DNA of 64,000 bases from Bacteroidota bacterium (GCA_016718875.1 JADKBL010000005.1:1-64000), one strand, 5' to 3'. Counted from the first letter of the stretch, positions 27,111 through 36,206 are shown. Numbers and translations are program-made. The notes: generated from the sequence alone by a model not told the origin.

Positions 27111-28538
27111 ATGATGAAAAGGACTTTTTTACTTCTGCTGATAATACTTTTTACAATTAACGGGTTTGCTCATCCATGGAAACCAAGGCATTATATTATC
27201 ATTGATACTGATGCAGGCATTGATGACATAAAAGCTATTACGATGCTTCTGGCCTCACCGGATGTGAGGGTTCTGGCGATAAGCATATCTCCCGGAGCCC
27301 TGAATACAAATGCCGCATATATAAAGGTTAAGAGTCTGCTTAACAGCTTTTACCACGAAGGTTTGCCTGCTGGCATCAACAAATCCTGCAGTTTTAAATC
27401 ACCTGATTTCGCCCAGGCTCTCTTGGTAAAATGGGGAAATGAGGGATCTGTCATCCTTATTGAGGCACCTGAAAGTATTTCCATGCTTAGTGAAATTTTT
27501 GAAGTTGAGAAGAATAAAGTTACAATGGTATGCCTTGGAGGGCTGTCAACTGCAGCCTCTGCAATTACACAAATCCCTCAGTTTAAAAATATTGTCAAAC
27601 AGATAATATGGAGCGCCGAAGGACTAAATGACAAGCGTGGTTTCAACTACAATATTGATTCAAAAGCGGCCTCAAGCGTTGTGGGCAGCGGTATTCCTCT
27701 TACAATTGTCAGAGGCAGTCCTGATGCTCAGTTCTATGACTCTGAACTGACTAAGAAGATTTCTGAGATCCAAAATTCATATTCCGGCAGGATATCGGAC
27801 TTCCTTGTATCAGAAGCAGGCAGACAGCACAAATACTCATCGACACTTGCAGATGATGCCATACCCTTATATCTTCACTATCCTGAATTATTCTCTGCCG
27901 ATACTGCAAAGAATGGAATTGAAGCATCGCCCCGCGATATCGATCAGATAAAAGAGAAAACAATTAAAATATTAAAAGGTGAGACAGTAGAAAGAAACCA
28001 GGTTATAAGAGAGCTTCCGGTTACTCCCTCTTTCTATTTTGATGATATTGAATCATCTGTGTCTGATATAATTACTAAATATGGCAAGGATGAATGGGTT
28101 TCCGGAGTTATTGCCAATGAACTTCACCGGCATCTTGGAGTTTTTGCAATTGTCGGAGTCAAAATGGGCATAAGGGCAAGGGAGTATTTCAATACCGGGG
28201 TCGATGAATTCAGTGTTACTTCCTCTGCCGGGTCCAACCCTCCCCTCAGCTGTATGAATGACGGGCTCCAGGTAAGTACCGGTGCAACACCCGGTCATGG
28301 TTTACTGACGGTCCTAAATGAATCTCCTGTACCATCTGCCGAATTCACTTATATTAATCAAAAAATCAGGCTCACCCTTAAGCCTGAAATTGCTTTAATG
28401 ATCAGCAAAGAACTTAAGGAGATAAATTTTGTATATGGCCTCGACAGTGATATTTATTGGGAGCTTGTGAGGAAAAATTCCATAAAATACTGGTTAAATC
28501 TCGACAGGCATGATATCTTTATTTTAGAAAAACTTTAG
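27111..28538 (+). CDS. Exported nucleoside hydrolase-like protein fused to an FmdE-like domain
   Basis: A 475-residue protein with a signal peptide (cleavage near FAHP, residue 20). Residues about 28-270 resemble inosine-uridine nucleoside hydrolases: IIDTDAGIDDIKA holds the calcium-binding Asp cluster (D32, D34, D38, D39), and TLADDAIPLYLHYP near 245 matches the later Asp/His region. Residues about 320-475 resemble FmdE (formylmethanofuran dehydrogenase subunit E-type) domains: LHRHLGVFAIVGVKMGIRA (His339, His341), then SCMNDGLQVSTGATPGHG with Cys381 and Asp384. FmdE domains bind metal, often zinc, but no methanofuran pathway is expected here. It is divergent from the cytochrome-SUMF1 gene. 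ATGs at 27111 and 27114 are equivalent. Confidence 0.85.
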   Translation: MMKRTFLLLLIILFTINGFAHPWKPRHYIIIDTDAGIDDIKAITMLLASPDVRVLAISISPGALNTNAAYIKVKSLLNSFYHEGLPAGINKSCSFKSPDFAQALLVKWGNEGSVILIEAPESISMLSEIFEVEKNKVTMVCLGGLSTAASAITQIPQFKNIVKQIIWSAEGLNDKRGFNYNIDSKAASSVVGSGIPLTIVRGSPDAQFYDSELTKKISEIQNSYSGRISDFLVSEAGRQHKYSSTLADDAIPLYLHYPELFSADTAKNGIEASPRDIDQIKEKTIKILKGETVERNQVIRELPVTPSFYFDDIESSVSDIITKYGKDEWVSGVIANELHRHLGVFAIVGVKMGIRAREYFNTGVDEFSVTSSAGSNPPLSCMNDGLQVSTGATPGHGLLTVLNESPVPSAEFTYINQKIRLTLKPEIALMISKELKEINFVYGLDSDIYWELVRKNSIKYWLNLDRHDIFILEKL

Positions 28539-28623
28539 AGGTTGTTTTTGCAATATTGAAATTTTATTGTTTTCAAACATCCGGGCATGATTTTTGTTTA
28601 TTCATAAAAGCTTCTGCTATGCT

Positions 28624-28962
28624 ATGAAACAACTCTTTATAATATTGACTCTGTATTCATTGCTTGCTTCAGGGTGTGAGAAAAGCAAATATGATGCTCC
28701 GGGATGCATTGAAGATAAGATTGACGAGTTTGTTGCCAATGTCATATGCGATAATGGGGCATATGTGGCTCTGTACAAATTTAATGATAAAGATGTCTAC
28801 CTTTTTTATGAAGGATATTGTGGTGCCGATCTGGGAGGTACAGTCTATACAAAAGATTGCCTCTACCTCGGTTTTATTGGTGGGATATCAGGCAATACAT
28901 TTATCCAGGGCGTGAACTTTTACGATAGCGCCCGTTATATTAAAAGACTCTGGGAAAATTAA
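28624..28962 (+). CDS. Small hypothetical lipoprotein
   Basis: A 112-residue protein with a lipoprotein signal (LLASGC, lipobox Cys at about residue 18) and several further Cys residues in the mature part (CIEDKI, VICDNG, GYCGAD, KDCLYLG), suggesting disulfides. The 'CIEDKI-EF' opening and 'VYLFYEGYCGADLGG' resemble a small secreted family in Bacteroidota (DUF6970-like), but I am unsure of that link. I chose the ATG at 28624, because the longer reading frame adds ten residues ahead of a normal signal peptide. It lies 85 bases after the nucleoside hydrolase-FmdE gene and may share its transcript. Confidence 0.65.
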   Translation: MKQLFIILTLYSLLASGCEKSKYDAPGCIEDKIDEFVANVICDNGAYVALYKFNDKDVYLFYEGYCGADLGGTVYTKDCLYLGFIGGISGNTFIQGVNFYDSARYIKRLWEN

Positions 28963-28990
28963 GTTGCCGGTTTCCCGGTCTGGGATTCGG

Positions 28991-30523
28991 CTATTTATTG
29001 TAATTGTCAAAGAAATCGTTCCCCTTGTCATCAGTAATAATAAAAGCAGGCATATTCTCAACCCGTATTTTCCTGACAGCTTCCATTCCAAGATCTTCAA
29101 AATCAACCATCTCGACTGACTTTATATTCTCGGCAGCAAGAATCGCAGCCGGCCCTCCGATTGACCCCAGGTAGAAACCGCCGTATTTTTTGCAGGCATC
29201 AATAACCTGTCTGCTTCGATTTCCCTTGGCAAGCATGATAAGAGATCCGCCCATGCTTTGAAACAGATCAACATATGTATCCATTCTTCCTGCAGTTGTA
29301 GGACCGAAACTTCCGGAGGGCATACCTGCAGGTGTCTTGGCTGGTCCTGCATAATAAACCGGATGATTTTTAAAATATTCAGGTATAGGTTTCCCATCAT
29401 CAACAAGTTTCTTGATGCGGGCATGAGCAATATCCCTGGCAACAATCAGAGTTCCGGTAAGACTTAACCTGGTCTTGACCGGATATTTTGTTAGTTCTGA
29501 AAGCACCTCTTTCATAGGACGGTCAAGATTGATCTCAACAGGCTTTTCAAGTTCCGGTGCTTTTTCAGGCATAAATCTTTCGGGATGACGTTCCAGTTCT
29601 TCCAGGAAGATCCCGTCAGAAGTTATTTTTGCTTTTATGTTCCTGTCGGCGCTGCAGCTTACTCCAATTCCAACGGGACATGAAGCCGCATGCCTTGGGA
29701 GCCTTATTACCCTTACATCATGAACAAAATATTTCCCACCAAACTGGGCGCCAACTCCATACTCGTGACATATTTTCTCTATCTTCTTTTCCCAATCCAA
29801 ATCGCGGAAAGCACGCCCCCCCTCATTTCCATTTACTGGAAGATGATCGAGGTAACCGGCCGAAGCTTCCTTCACTGTCTTAAGAGTGGCCTCCGCTGAA
29901 GTTCCTCCGATGACCAGAGCCAGATGATAAGGAGGACATGCAGATGTTCCTAAATCCCTGATCTTCTCCTTAACAAATTTAACAAGGGACTCTTCGTTCA
30001 GAAGTGATTTGGTCTGCTGGTACAGGAATGTTTTATTGGCAGATCCCCCTCCTTTTGTAATAAAAAGAAAATCATATGAATCTCCCTCTTTTGAATAAAT
30101 GTCTATCTGGGCTGGAAGGTTCGATCCTGTGTTCTTCTCATCGAACATTGTAAGAGGAACTATCTGGGAATATCTCAGATTTTTATTTTTATAAGTTTCA
30201 TAAATACCCCTGGAAAGGTATTCCGCATCATTGACCCCGGTCCAAACCTGTTCTCCCTTCTTTGCCATCACTATTGCAGTTCCGGTATCCTGGCACCAGG
30301 GGAGGTCTTCCTTTGAGGAGATAACAGTATTCCTGAGCATAACATATGCAACAAACCTGTCATTATCAGTTGCCTCCGGATCCTTAAGGATTGAGGCAAG
30401 TTTCTCGAGATGAGAGGTCCTCAGAAAAAATGAGATATCGGAAACAGCTTCCCTTGCGAGTAGTTCAAGCCCCTTCGGATCAACTTTGAGAATCTTTTTT
30501 CCGTTAAATTCGGTTGCTGTCAC
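28991..30523 (-). CDS. fumA: Class I (iron-sulfur) fumarate hydratase, N-terminus interrupted
   Basis: The 510-residue open frame is a class I fumarase. The N-terminal catalytic half (LPWCQDTGTAIVM; KGGGSANKTFLYQQ; LGTSACPPYHLALVIGGTSAE) and the C-terminal half (PAKTPAGMPSGSFGPTTAGRMD, SIGGPAAIL) carry the conserved [4Fe-4S] cysteines and active-site segments. It interconverts fumarate and malate in the TCA cycle. The family normally starts about 26 codons earlier, and here a conserved tail before this frame (30524-30601) contains an in-frame TAA at 30545-30547. The open frame therefore begins at a GTG (30523), leaving a shortened protein. It could still be active or could reflect a sequence error. 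It is a single gene on the minus strand. Confidence 0.9.
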   Translation of the reverse strand: MTATEFNGKKILKVDPKGLELLAREAVSDISFFLRTSHLEKLASILKDPEATDNDRFVAYVMLRNTVISSKEDLPWCQDTGTAIVMAKKGEQVWTGVNDAEYLSRGIYETYKNKNLRYSQIVPLTMFDEKNTGSNLPAQIDIYSKEGDSYDFLFITKGGGSANKTFLYQQTKSLLNEESLVKFVKEKIRDLGTSACPPYHLALVIGGTSAEATLKTVKEASAGYLDHLPVNGNEGGRAFRDLDWEKKIEKICHEYGVGAQFGGKYFVHDVRVIRLPRHAASCPVGIGVSCSADRNIKAKITSDGIFLEELERHPERFMPEKAPELEKPVEINLDRPMKEVLSELTKYPVKTRLSLTGTLIVARDIAHARIKKLVDDGKPIPEYFKNHPVYYAGPAKTPAGMPSGSFGPTTAGRMDTYVDLFQSMGGSLIMLAKGNRSRQVIDACKKYGGFYLGSIGGPAAILAAENIKSVEMVDFEDLGMEAVRKIRVENMPAFIITDDKGNDFFDNYNK

Positions 30524-30601
30524 ACACTCTTTCGTAAGTAGACGTTACTTTGTGGTATCCTTTTCCAGCTGAAAAGGTTTCTCATATCTGAATTCAGGCA
30601 T
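30524..30601 (-). other. Conserved fumarase N-terminal codons cut off by an in-frame TAA
   Basis: Reading back from 30523 in the same frame gives an ATG at 30601, then MPEFRYEKPFQLEKDTTK, a TAA stop at 30545-30547, and RLLTKECVT leading into the open frame. This matches the usual N-terminus of Bacteroidota class I fumarases, where the stop position is typically a Tyr codon. A single TAC/TAT to TAA change would explain it. Confidence 0.75.
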
Positions 30602-30718
30602 GGTTTGAGAATTTTGTTAGTAGTGAAAGAACTTTATGGAGGTGCTTTATCAAAAATACACAAATCAGATTAAAGAAACAATGAAGAAATTCATAAACGG
30701 CAATGACATAAATAATTT

Positions 30719-31558
30719 TCAGATATTGCTGAAGAGGATCTTTTCTCCCGGCCTGATACCCTTCTCAGTCATTCTGAGTTTACAGCATTCAATTTTTTCA
30801 TCATGCTGAAAAACAAGGATATGGTTATTCTCCACTGCCTCCTTAAGAATTTTTTCCTTTTCACTGATCGTCTTCAGTGACTCAATATCGTAACTCATAT
30901 TCCAGATCAAAGGGATGTGTGCACTTGTCGGTATAAGATCACCGGTAAAAACAATGGTTTGATCATTATACCTAATAACAGGTATCATCAGTCCCGGTGT
31001 ATGTCCATGGCAAATTCTTACTGAAAATCCCGGGAATAATTCTCCTTCAGCATCAATCTGATTGAGTTTCCCGCTATCCTTTAAAGGCAGAATGTTTTCA
31101 ATAGGATAAGCATCTTCTTCCCTGATATTGTTCTTTAATGCCCAATCAAGCTGAACCCTGCTGACATGGTACAATGCCCCGGGAAAAGTAAGCTGAAATC
31201 CATTGCCGCCACTTCTCTTTTTAACACTGCCTCCGCAGTGGTCAGCATGCAAATGCGTAAGAAATACATCAGTTATGTCCTCAGGTTTATAACCCCGGGC
31301 AGCAAGACCCCCGATAAGTCCTTCCCCTCCATGTATAAAAGAATGTCTGAAGAATTTCTCATCCTGTTTGTCTCCCCATCCGGTATCAACCAGTATGACA
31401 TGACCTGCTGTTTCAACAATGATGGAACGAAGACTGATTGTGACAAGGTTCATCTCATCGGCAGGATAAACTCTCGACCATAGTGCCTTGGGAATAACTC
31501 CAAACATTGCACCCCCGTCTGCTTTGAAATTTGCGATATTGAACAGATGGATCTTCAT
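30719..31558 (-). CDS. Metallo-beta-lactamase-fold hydrolase
   Basis: A 279-residue MBL-fold protein with the metal-site motif THLHADHCGG, the upstream strand VILVDTGWGDKQ, the HxH partner region ICHGHTPGLMIPV and the later Asp ligand in VFTGDLIPTSAHIP. This layout fits the lactonase / quorum-quenching-like and 'MBL fold metallo-hydrolase' groups. The substrate is unknown. It has no signal peptide and should be cytoplasmic. I chose the ATG at 31558, because the longer frame to 31579 starts with TTG. It is a single gene between fumarase and a divergent esterase. Confidence 0.9.
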   Translation of the reverse strand: MKIHLFNIANFKADGGAMFGVIPKALWSRVYPADEMNLVTISLRSIIVETAGHVILVDTGWGDKQDEKFFRHSFIHGGEGLIGGLAARGYKPEDITDVFLTHLHADHCGGSVKKRSGGNGFQLTFPGALYHVSRVQLDWALKNNIREEDAYPIENILPLKDSGKLNQIDAEGELFPGFSVRICHGHTPGLMIPVIRYNDQTIVFTGDLIPTSAHIPLIWNMSYDIESLKTISEKEKILKEAVENNHILVFQHDEKIECCKLRMTEKGIRPGEKILFSNI

Positions 31559-31639
31559 CAGATAATTATTATTACACAATATTAAGAATTTTAATACCTT
31601 TAAAATCGTTATCAGGTATCATTAATAAAACCTCAAATC

Positions 31640-32530
31640 ATGAAAAAAGTTCTTATAGTTCTGTTTTCTGTTATTAGCACTTCTCTTCTTGCAGCTCAGA
31701 CGGGCAAGGTTTCAGATGACCTTTCAATGCCTAGCAAGATCCTGAAAATGGATCGTAAATATGCTATTTATTTACCTCCCGATTATGAGACGTCAAACCG
31801 AAGCTATCCTGTTCTCTATCTGCTTCACGGAGCAGGCGATGATCAGACAGGTTGGGTACAATTCGGTGAGGTTTTGAATATTGCCGATAAAGCCATAAAT
31901 GAAGGGACTGCAACACCTATGATCATTGTTATGCCTGATGGTAATACAGGCAGGCGCGGATATTTTAACAGTCCAAAGGGTGATTGGCTTTATGAGGATT
32001 TCTTTTTCCAGGAATTCATGCCATACATTGAAAAAACTTACCGCATAAAAGCTGATAAGCATTACCGTGCAGTTGCAGGTCTTTCGATGGGAGGATATGG
32101 TACCTTCGTATTTGCACTTCACCATCCTGAACTGTTTGCTTCAGCATGTCCGCTAAGTGCTGCAACAGGACCAAAAACCATAGATGAACTTAAGGTTGAC
32201 AGGCTTATGCAGACTGCAGAAACTATTTCAGATGCACAAAAGGAAGCTTATTTTAAACAGTACAGTGTGCTCAATCTAATTGAAAGCATACCTGATGATG
32301 TTATAAAATCAACCAAGCCTGAAGACCAGAAGAAAAAGGTCAGATGGTATATCGATTGCGGTGATGATGATTTTCTTTATGAAGGAAATGCCCTGGTGCA
32401 TATTGCAATGCGTAAAAAAGGAATTGCCCATGAATACAGGGTCCGCGATGGTGTTCACAACTGGGTTTACTGGCGTGCGGCACTGCCCAAAGTACTGGAA
32501 TTTGTTACAATGGATTTTCACCAGTTCTAA
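31640..32530 (+). CDS. Secreted esterase (alpha/beta hydrolase, esterase D / feruloyl esterase-like)
   Basis: A 296-residue protein with a signal peptide (cleavage near LAAQ, residue 20). The fold is that of the putative esterase family (PF00756): LLHGAGDDQTGW gives the oxyanion-hole region, GLSMGGYGTF holds the nucleophile Ser149, CGDDDFLYEGN the acid, and VHNWVYWR the His. Such enzymes release acetyl or feruloyl groups from plant polysaccharides or hydrolyse small esters. Its stop overlaps by 4 bases the end of the convergent phospholipase D gene. The start is an ATG. Confidence 0.9.
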   Translation: MKKVLIVLFSVISTSLLAAQTGKVSDDLSMPSKILKMDRKYAIYLPPDYETSNRSYPVLYLLHGAGDDQTGWVQFGEVLNIADKAINEGTATPMIIVMPDGNTGRRGYFNSPKGDWLYEDFFFQEFMPYIEKTYRIKADKHYRAVAGLSMGGYGTFVFALHHPELFASACPLSAATGPKTIDELKVDRLMQTAETISDAQKEAYFKQYSVLNLIESIPDDVIKSTKPEDQKKKVRWYIDCGDDDFLYEGNALVHIAMRKKGIAHEYRVRDGVHNWVYWRAALPKVLEFVTMDFHQF

Positions 32531-33708
32531 ACAGAATGCTTTTTCGGGCCCTTTGAGGTCAGAATGAACATAATCCTAAGCATGAACCTTATCAGCTGGT
32601 ATGAAGTCCAGTCAATGAGTCTGCTGGGCCATCTCTTCCTGTGGATATAGTTTTCGAAGGTTACCTGGCGGCAATCCTTCTTTATAACCATTTTAAGAAG
32701 CTTTTCAAATTCGCTTGTGAACTTCTCATCCAGGATATTAACATTCATCTCTATACTTCCGTAATCGCTGAGGTGATTCAGGTTATAGCTTCCTATTGTG
32801 CTCCACTTACCATCCACTACTGCCACTTTTGCATGCAGATTTGACGGAAGGTATTCAAAGATTTTTATATTATTCCGAAGAATAAACCTGTAAAGGAAGT
32901 TGGTGGCTCGCTTAAATACAGGAGCATCTGATTCCGCTGATAATACAATTGTAATATCCACTCCCCTGCGGCTCGCATTCCTGAGTAGCTTTCTCTCGTT
33001 CCTGCCCGGAAGAAAATAGCTCGCCATCATAATCATACTTTCCCTTGAATGCTTCAGGGCTGACCTGTAACTTTTCAAAATTTCTATTTTATTCCTGTAC
33101 CAGTTATTCTGCACAACTTTTACCCTTACATTATCCTCATGAACAACAGGATTATGAATTGTTTCACGTGATCTTTCCCATCTGGTCATAAATTTCTTGT
33201 TCCACAGTTTTTTAAGGATAAACAGCACATGAACACACTCAGGTCCTCTTATAGAAACAGCAAAATCAAGCCACTCTTTCTTACTGTGACTTCCCTGATA
33301 ACGATTGGCAATATTCATCCCCCCTATTATTGCCAGTTCACCATCTACCAGAAGAACCTTGTGGTGTAACCTAAGACTAAACTGAAAGCCCTCCGACATC
33401 AAACCGGGAGAAAACCTCCGGAATATTATGCCTGCCCTTTCAGCCTCCTGTTCAAGATGATACGGGAAGGACTTACCGCCATAGGCATCAATAAGGAAAT
33501 AAACCCTGACACCTCTTATTGAAGCTCTTACCAGAGCATCCAGTATTTTCCGGCCGGTCTCATCATTATCAACAATATATGTCTGGAAGTGAATAAACTG
33601 CCGGGCAATGTCAATAGCCTCTACGCATGCAGCAAAATATGGTTTGCCACTTCGAAGCAGCTCAACTGAATGACCGCTCTGGTATTGATGTAATGAGGGC
33701 AATTTCAT
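32527..33708 (-). CDS. Phospholipase D / cardiolipin synthase-like protein
   Basis: A 393-residue PLD-superfamily protein with two HKD motifs: LHHKVLLVDGELAIIGGMN and NLHAKVAVVDGKWSTIGSYN. The paired motifs and the spacing match bacterial cardiolipin synthases (ClsB type), which condense phosphatidylglycerols. It lacks the two N-terminal membrane helices of ClsA. I chose the ATG at 33708, just before the conserved SGHSVELLRSGKPYF. The longer frame to 33897 would overlap the divergent isomerase gene by 70 bases or more. It converges with the esterase gene. Confidence 0.88.
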   Translation of the reverse strand: MKLPSLHQYQSGHSVELLRSGKPYFAACVEAIDIARQFIHFQTYIVDNDETGRKILDALVRASIRGVRVYFLIDAYGGKSFPYHLEQEAERAGIIFRRFSPGLMSEGFQFSLRLHHKVLLVDGELAIIGGMNIANRYQGSHSKKEWLDFAVSIRGPECVHVLFILKKLWNKKFMTRWERSRETIHNPVVHEDNVRVKVVQNNWYRNKIEILKSYRSALKHSRESMIMMASYFLPGRNERKLLRNASRRGVDITIVLSAESDAPVFKRATNFLYRFILRNNIKIFEYLPSNLHAKVAVVDGKWSTIGSYNLNHLSDYGSIEMNVNILDEKFTSEFEKLLKMVIKKDCRQVTFENYIHRKRWPSRLIDWTSYQLIRFMLRIMFILTSKGPKKHSV

Positions 33709-33826
33709 CAGCAGTACGTGATTCGGTTCCTCTTTACAAATATAGGACTTTACACAAGATGAAAACTGTTGTACAGAAATACAAAAATTAAGTAGTATTT
33801 TTAGGATGATTTTCAGAAAAAGAAAT

Positions 33827-34693
33827 ATGAAACGAAGAAAAATGATAGAAAGTATGGCAGGTGCAGCTTTAGTTACAGCAGTCACTCCGCTAAACATGGC
33901 CTTTTCAGGTAATAGCGAGGGAAACAGCCCTTTGAAAGGGAATATACACCACTCTGTAAGCCAGTGGTGTTATGGAGATATTCCGCTTGATCAGTTTGCC
34001 AAATCATGCAAAGAAATGGGTCTTGAATCAATTGAACTCCTGGGCGAAAAAGACTGGCCTGTGGTTCAGAAAGCTGGTCTTAAATGTGCTGTGGGTTATG
34101 CAACTGAGCTTGGGATACCGAAAGGATTCAATCGTACAGCCAACCATGAGCAGCTTATTTCTGACTTTACCAAAATGATCCCAAAAGCTGCCGCAGCAGG
34201 AGTTCCAAATCTGATTTGTTTCTCAGGCAACAGGGAGGGGCAGGATGACAATGAAGGGCTGCTGATCTGTGCAAAAGGGATCAGGCAGATCATGCCACTG
34301 GCTGAAAAGCATGGCGTTACAATCATTATAGAACTTCTAAACTCATATCAGCATGAAGACTATCAGTGCGACAGAACCAGCTGGGGTGCTGCCTTATGTG
34401 AAATGGTAGGCTCGGAACGATTCAAATTACTTTACGATATATATCATATGCAGATAATGGAAGGCAACATTATTGAAAACATAACTAAATACAACCAGTA
34501 TATCGGACATATTCATACCGGAGGAGTACCGGGAAGGCATGAACTTGATGAAACGCAGGAGCTTTATTACCCTGCAATTATGAGTGCTCTCATTAAATCC
34601 GGCTATAAAGGATTTGTGGGTCATGAATTTGTTCCGACAATGAAAGATAAACTTGAATCGCTTAGAAAGTCTGTCCTCATCTGTGATGTATAA
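33827..34693 (+). CDS. Exported sugar isomerase-like TIM barrel (hydroxypyruvate isomerase-like), paralogue
   Basis: A 288-residue AP_endonuc_2 / hydroxypyruvate-isomerase-like TIM barrel, related to the gene at 22984-23931. Metal-site segments are IELLNSYQHEDYQCD, LLYDIYHMQIMEGN, HIHTGGVPGRHELDE and FVGHEFVP. The N-terminus MKRRKMIESMAGAALVTAV is a basic, hydrophobic export signal without a strict Tat consensus. The ATG at 33827 is preferred over the upstream 33806 start, which would lengthen the signal's basic region. Its stop is one base from the mpl ATG, which suggests co-transcription even though the functions differ. Confidence 0.85.
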   Translation: MKRRKMIESMAGAALVTAVTPLNMAFSGNSEGNSPLKGNIHHSVSQWCYGDIPLDQFAKSCKEMGLESIELLGEKDWPVVQKAGLKCAVGYATELGIPKGFNRTANHEQLISDFTKMIPKAAAAGVPNLICFSGNREGQDDNEGLLICAKGIRQIMPLAEKHGVTIIIELLNSYQHEDYQCDRTSWGAALCEMVGSERFKLLYDIYHMQIMEGNIIENITKYNQYIGHIHTGGVPGRHELDETQELYYPAIMSALIKSGYKGFVGHEFVPTMKDKLESLRKSVLICDV

Positions 34694-34694
34694 T

Positions 34695-36041
34695 ATGAGA
34701 GTTCACTTTATTGCAGTAGGTGGTGCAGTGATGCATAATCTCGCAATTGCACTTCACAAAAAAGGATACAGGGTGACAGGTTCTGACGATGAAATTTATG
34801 AACCTTCAAGGTCGCGGTTGCTTAAATATGGTCTGCTTCCGGAAAAGTCAGGATGGTTTCCTGAAATGATAACCGCAGACATTGATACAATAATCCTGGG
34901 CATGCATGCCAGGGCTGATAATCCCGAACTTTTAAAGGCAAAAGAGATAGGGTTGGAAATAAAATCTTTCCCTGAATACCTTTATGAACAGACAAAAAAC
35001 AAAAAGAGAATTGTTGTTGCCGGAAGTCATGGAAAAACAACAACCACTGCAATGATCATGCACGTATTCAGGACTCTGGGCATCAGATTTGACTATATGG
35101 CAGGTTCACAGATTGATGGATTTGAAACAATGGTTGGCTTGTCGGATGATTCGGAAATCGCTGTTTTTGAAGGGGATGAATATCTGACATCACCAATTGA
35201 CCGGAGACCAAAGTTCCATCTTTATATGCCGGATATTGCTATACTTAACGGAATATCATGGGATCATATGAATGTATTTCCAACATTCGAAAACTATGTG
35301 GAACAATACAGAATTTTTATTGACAAAATAACCGAAGGAGGTTTACTTATTTATTTCGAAGGCGATCCAGAAGTGAAAAGAATAGCTGCGGAGTCAGGAA
35401 AAAATATCAGGAAAATACCATACAGTGTCCATGGATATTTTCAGAACAAAACTGGATTTTTTGCAGCAACCCATAACCGGATGGTACCGATGAAAGTTTT
35501 TGGCGAGCACAATATGCAAAACCTCTCTGCAGCAAAGGAGGCTTGTATTGCTGCAGGTGTGGATGAGGATGATTTTTACAGAGCAATTTCAGATTTTGAA
35601 GGAACATCCAGGAGACTCCAGAAAGTCAGGGAGAATGAAAAAGGGATTATTTACCTTGATTTTGCACACTCTCCCTCCAAGGTAAAGGCAACAGTTGAGG
35701 CGATTATATCAAGATACCCTGGCAGGAATATACTTGCCTGCCTTGAACTGCACACATATTCAAGTCTGAATATTGATTTTCTGCCTCATTATGAAGGAAC
35801 TATGTCAGGTTCAACGGCTTCATTTATTTACTTTAATCCTCATTCAATTGAAATCAAGAAACTTAAACCCGTTTCAAAAGAGGATGTAAGGGCTGCTTTC
35901 GGGGATTCAAACCTTAGGGTTTTCAATGACTCAAAGGAACTTTTTGAAACCATCAGAAATACAGGGTTAACTGCTCCTGTTTTCCTTTTCATGAGCTCGG
36001 GGGACTTTAATGGTCATGATATTACAGAGCTTCTGGATTAA
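34695..36041 (+). CDS. mpl: UDP-N-acetylmuramate:L-alanyl-gamma-D-glutamyl-meso-DAP ligase (murein peptide ligase)
   Basis: A 448-residue Mur-ligase family member. RVHFIAVGGAVMHNLAIALH is the Mpl-type N-terminus, VAGSHGKTTTTAM is the ATP P-loop, and GDEYLTSPIDRRPKF and NGISWDHMNVFPTF are Mpl-type substrate segments. Mpl rejoins the recovered tripeptide to UDP-MurNAc in peptidoglycan recycling. I chose the ATG at 34695 because it does not overlap the upstream stop and matches the usual MR start. Another ATG lies at 34686. It sits ahead of tRNA-Glu and rpsT on the same strand. Confidence 0.95.
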   Translation: MRVHFIAVGGAVMHNLAIALHKKGYRVTGSDDEIYEPSRSRLLKYGLLPEKSGWFPEMITADIDTIILGMHARADNPELLKAKEIGLEIKSFPEYLYEQTKNKKRIVVAGSHGKTTTTAMIMHVFRTLGIRFDYMAGSQIDGFETMVGLSDDSEIAVFEGDEYLTSPIDRRPKFHLYMPDIAILNGISWDHMNVFPTFENYVEQYRIFIDKITEGGLLIYFEGDPEVKRIAAESGKNIRKIPYSVHGYFQNKTGFFAATHNRMVPMKVFGEHNMQNLSAAKEACIAAGVDEDDFYRAISDFEGTSRRLQKVRENEKGIIYLDFAHSPSKVKATVEAIISRYPGRNILACLELHTYSSLNIDFLPHYEGTMSGSTASFIYFNPHSIEIKKLKPVSKEDVRAAFGDSNLRVFNDSKELFETIRNTGLTAPVFLFMSSGDFNGHDITELLD

Positions 36042-36077
36042 AAAAAACTGTATCAGGAATACATTTTTATAGAAATA

Positions 36078-36109
36078 TTTGGCGGATTTAAAAAAACATC
36101 GTTTCTTTG
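36078..36109 (+). promoter_or_regulatory. Bacteroidota-type promoter for tRNA-Glu / rpsT
   Basis: TTTG (36078-36081) and TTTCTTTG (36102-36109) are separated by 20 bases. This fits the TTTG-N19/20-TAnnTTTG consensus with a single mismatch. The predicted start near 36114 precedes the tRNA at 36135. Confidence 0.4.
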
Positions 36110-36134
36110 CATCCGCATTTTAAAGTTCTTTGAT

Positions 36135-36206
36135 GGTCCATTCGTCTAGTGGTTAGGACGTCAGGTTTTCATCCTGGTAACAGGGGTTCGATTCCCCTAT
36201 GGACTA
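36135..36206 (+). tRNA. tRNA-Glu (anticodon TTC)
   Basis: A 72-base cloverleaf. The acceptor stem is GGTCCAT / ATGGACT with G-T at the first pair, then a D arm with the TAGTGGTTAGG loop, an anticodon loop TTTTCAT with TTC at 36168-36170, a T arm GGGGTTCGATTCCCC and discriminator A. The CCA end is not encoded. It lies 36 bases before rpsT. Confidence 0.97.

Noticed and set aside
33709..33897. Longer form of the phospholipase D protein
   Set aside because: It would overlap the divergent isomerase start and adds only a hydrophobic, unconserved stretch.
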